The translations under genes and the position numbers were made by a program. DNA of 8,177 nt from Desulfobulbaceae bacterium (lineage in GTDB: Bacteria > Desulfobacterota > Desulfobulbia > Desulfobulbales > Desulfobulbaceae). The notes below the pieces were generated by a model. The model was not told the DNA's origin and made no database searches. It saw only the letters and a list, made by a program, of their open reading frames with translations. Position 1 is the first letter of the stretch. The number at the start of each line of letters is the position of its first letter. Where the stretch lies: assembly GCA_026990725.1 (NCBI GenBank), contig JALXCX010000074.1, forward strand, positions 1-8,177, written 5' to 3'. This document shows, one piece after another, positions 6,092-8,177 of the stretch.

Positions 6092-8177
6092 TGCAAAGGC
6101 ACCCCGTGCGTATTCTTTCCGGGCGGAATATAGACAACAAAAACCGATTTTTTACAGTTATTAACCACGGCATCAGCCAGCGAACCAAACAAAGCCCGTT
6201 TCAACCCACGTCTACGGGCCGCGGTCATAATGAGCAGGTCATGCGCTGGAGCCTCAGAGAGAATAGCTTCAAGGCGGGATTCGGCCCGGCTGACCAGAAC
6301 AGTTGCCTCGACATCAAAGAAGGTGGACTCTGCCCAGTCGAGCAGTTCCTGTTCGCTATTTTTATGCTCTTCGTCACTGCAATCTGCCGGCAACAGATGC
6401 TGGAACCTCACCGCCGGATGGCGACTGGTTGTCATGGCCTCAACAATAGGCAGCAGTTCTTCAAGTTCTTCAAAAAAAAGAAAAGGAACGAGAATTCTGT
6501 CCCAGGCCATTGTTCCCACAAAACGCACCGCTACCACCGGACAGAGGACGTTGGCAGCCACCCGGTCCAGCACCTTATGCAACGCCAGAGGATTGCGGCC
6601 AATGGGATAGCCCAGGACAACGGCTCTGGCATTATTGTATTCTGCTGCTGCAACCAGGCCGGAGGCGGGGGAATCGTAGAGAATTTCCCTCTGCATGGGA
6701 TAACCAAGTTGATCCGCCTCATCAGTTTCCGGCAGGAAAAAATCATCTATTTCAACCGGAGTCGGCTGCGTACTGTTTTTCTTCCGCACGCGCACAGACA
6801 TGGGTAGAGCATGATAATAATGGGCAAGGATAGTAGCAATGCGGGCAAGTGCCCGGGCCGTTGCAAAATGATACGCCCCAAACACCACAACTCCCTGGTG
6901 ATTTGCCGCAGGCTTAAGTTTTTTATCTTCCCAGGGAGAGAGTGTGATCCCTGCCGGACTACGGAGCCATTTTTCACAGGCAAGTGGCGAACGCCCCTCG
7001 CACTCGGAACGGGACTGCTTCCTGTTGCCTGCTTCACCGGCCTTTTCTATGGTCAATCTGGCAAGTACCGGCCCGCCCAGCTCGGACAAAACCACGCCAG
7101 CCAGGACCACAGGTGTAATAATTGTTGACCAGGAGGCAAGCCGGGGGTCACTGCTGATCATAAAGACCAGACCAATGGCGACCCCGGCCTGGGGCAGCAG
7201 AGCAAGACCCAGATAGTTGCGGACAACCGGTGTTGCGCCGGAAAGTTTACCACCCAGCCAGGCCCCGCCATATTTGCCGAAAATACGGGCAACAAAATAG
7301 ACCAGCCCTATCCAGCCGGCAAGTTTCAGGGCCGAAAGATCAAGATGTACCCCGGCCAGGGTAAAAAAGAGGACATAAATAGGCGGCTCAAAGGCATTTA
7401 ATGCCCGAAACAGACGCACATCACGCTCTGCCCGGTTAATAATTGTAAACCCGGCCATCATTCCGGCAAGAAGCGGGGAAAGATGAAGCAGTCTCGTTGT
7501 TTCTCCGCAGAGCAGGAGCAGGGCAAGGCCTGCAGTGAGCATTTCCCCCCGTTCATGCAGTTTGTGGAGGATGAAATCTATACAAAATCCGGTAATAACG
7601 CCAATGACAACTGAAGCCCCAATCTCCCAGATAACAGCAGATACTGCCTGAAACGTGCTACCCCCGCCCCCGACAAGCTGGTGAGCTGCCGAGACAGCCA
7701 TGCCAAAAATAATAATGGCCAACCCATCATCCACTGCCACCACAGCAAGAAGGGTTGCGGTAAACGGACCGCGGGCATTTAATTCGCGCACGATATGGAG
7801 CAGGGCTGCAGGAGCTGTGGCAACCGCGATCGCGCCAAGAAGCAGGGCCAGAACAATATTTTCAATAAATCCCATACCGGAATCAGCAAGCAGCAACGTG
7901 CAAAACCAGGTGCCAAGAGCAACCATAACAAAGGCCGCAACCGCCTGCACAACCGCAATATACGCAACATCCCGGGCCACACCGCCCAGTTTACGCAGCT
8001 CGACATGCTCGCCAATACCAAAGGCAATGAGCATGAGCGCAATCTGGGTAAAATGGTCAAGCTGCTGCCCCGCAAGATCCACAGTGACCACTCCCAGCCC
8101 GGAAGGGCCGAGAAATAAACCTGCCAGGATAAACCCGGTCACCGAGGGGAGCCGGATAAGCTGGGCCAATTTTGCAA
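6088..8177 (-). CDS. CPA2-type cation/proton antiporter with C-terminal tandem universal-stress-protein-like domains, 5' end outside the window
   Basis: Integral membrane monovalent cation/H+ exchanger. The reading frame is open through the right edge: the codons before the TTG at 8169-8167 read Ala-Lys, so that TTG is an internal Leu codon and the true start lies outside, probably a few tens of codons away. In residues counted from that TTG, the CPA2 core (about 1-375) carries RLPSVTGFILAGLFLGPSGLG (6-26), the TM4 motif ATAPAALLH (117-125) and the paired aspartates VDDG (146-149) typical of the ion-binding site of electrogenic members. A polar linker (about 376-422) leads into two alpha/beta domains (about 423-551 and 553-682). 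The second ends with RGLKRALFGSLADAVV (654-669), resembling the ATP-binding loop of universal stress proteins. The USP-like part may sense nucleotide or stress and gate transport; that is inference. Its stop overlaps the flavoprotein start, so it heads or sits early in a leftward operon. The transported ion is not known. Confidence 0.9.
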   Translation of the reverse strand, partial: AKLAQLIRLPSVTGFILAGLFLGPSGLGVVTVDLAGQQLDHFTQIALMLIAFGIGEHVELRKLGGVARDVAYIAVVQAVAAFVMVALGTWFCTLLLADSGMGFIENIVLALLLGAIAVATAPAALLHIVRELNARGPFTATLLAVVAVDDGLAIIIFGMAVSAAHQLVGGGGSTFQAVSAVIWEIGASVVIGVITGFCIDFILHKLHERGEMLTAGLALLLLCGETTRLLHLSPLLAGMMAGFTIINRAERDVRLFRALNAFEPPIYVLFFTLAGVHLDLSALKLAGWIGLVYFVARIFGKYGGAWLGGKLSGATPVVRNYLGLALLPQAGVAIGLVFMISSDPRLASWSTIITPVVLAGVVLSELGGPVLARLTIEKAGEAGNRKQSRSECEGRSPLACEKWLRSPAGITLSPWEDKKLKPAANHQGVVVFGAYHFATARALARIATILAHYYHALPMSVRVRKKNSTQPTPVEIDDFFLPETDEADQLGYPMQREILYDSPASGLVAAAEYNNARAVVLGYPIGRNPLALHKVLDRVAANVLCPVVAVRFVGTMAWDRILVPFLFFEELEELLPIVEAMTTSRHPAVRFQHLLPADCSDEEHKNSEQELLDWAESTFFDVEATVLVSRAESRLEAILSEAPAHDLLIMTAARRRGLKRALFGSLADAVVNNCKKSVFVVYIPPGKNTHGVPLQ

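Noticed and set aside
6091..6807. Rightward 238-codon ORF
   Set aside because: It is antisense to the USP-like half of the antiporter gene, has a composition typical of a shadow frame and no recognisable motif.
8167..8169. TTG as start codon of the antiporter gene
   Set aside because: The frame stays open to the window edge (Ala-Lys precede it) and the protein would begin in the middle of the first conserved segment, so the codon is an internal leucine.

Overview
The window looks like the chromosome of an anaerobic bacterium, most likely a sulfate-reducing or related member of the Desulfobacterota (former Deltaproteobacteria). The reasons are the start of an anaerobic Ni-Fe carbon monoxide dehydrogenase gene, a CooA-type CO sensor nearby, and the general style of the proteins. 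This placement is inferred from gene content and is tentative. Gene density is high and no mobile element, CRISPR array, rRNA or tRNA is visible.

Left part (1-384). The left edge holds the first 57 codons of cooS, read leftwards off the window. The gene has no complete ORF inside the window and is recognised by its cysteine pattern. The 212-bp gap between cooS and the divergent gene ftsH contains a perfect 16-bp palindrome, TGTCAGCTGGCTGACA. Its form, TGTCA-N6-TGACA, is what is expected of a CooA operator, and it sits at a spacing suited to activating cooS.

Centre (385-2991). A complete membrane AAA+ zinc protease gene, ftsH, reads rightwards. It converges on a leftward gene for a CRP/FNR-family protein that resembles the heme CO sensor CooA. 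This protein keeps the proximal heme histidine and the CO-pocket helix, but has valine where the Fe(III)-ligand cysteine of Rhodospirillum CooA sits. Operator, sensor and target enzyme together form a plausible CO-response module with ftsH between its two parts.

Right part (3068-8177). Three leftward genes are packed tightly: a CPA2-type cation/proton antiporter with two C-terminal universal-stress-protein-like domains (its N-terminus lies beyond the window), an HI0933/YhiN-type flavoprotein (ATGA overlap with the antiporter gene), and a YgiQ-type radical SAM protein (3-bp gap). They are probably one transcription unit, and the CooA-like gene follows 76 bp further on. No functional link between these three genes and CO metabolism is shown by the sequence.

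The main result is the internally consistent CO-sensing circuit: a CooA-like protein without the redox-switch cysteine and an exact operator-like palindrome in front of cooS.
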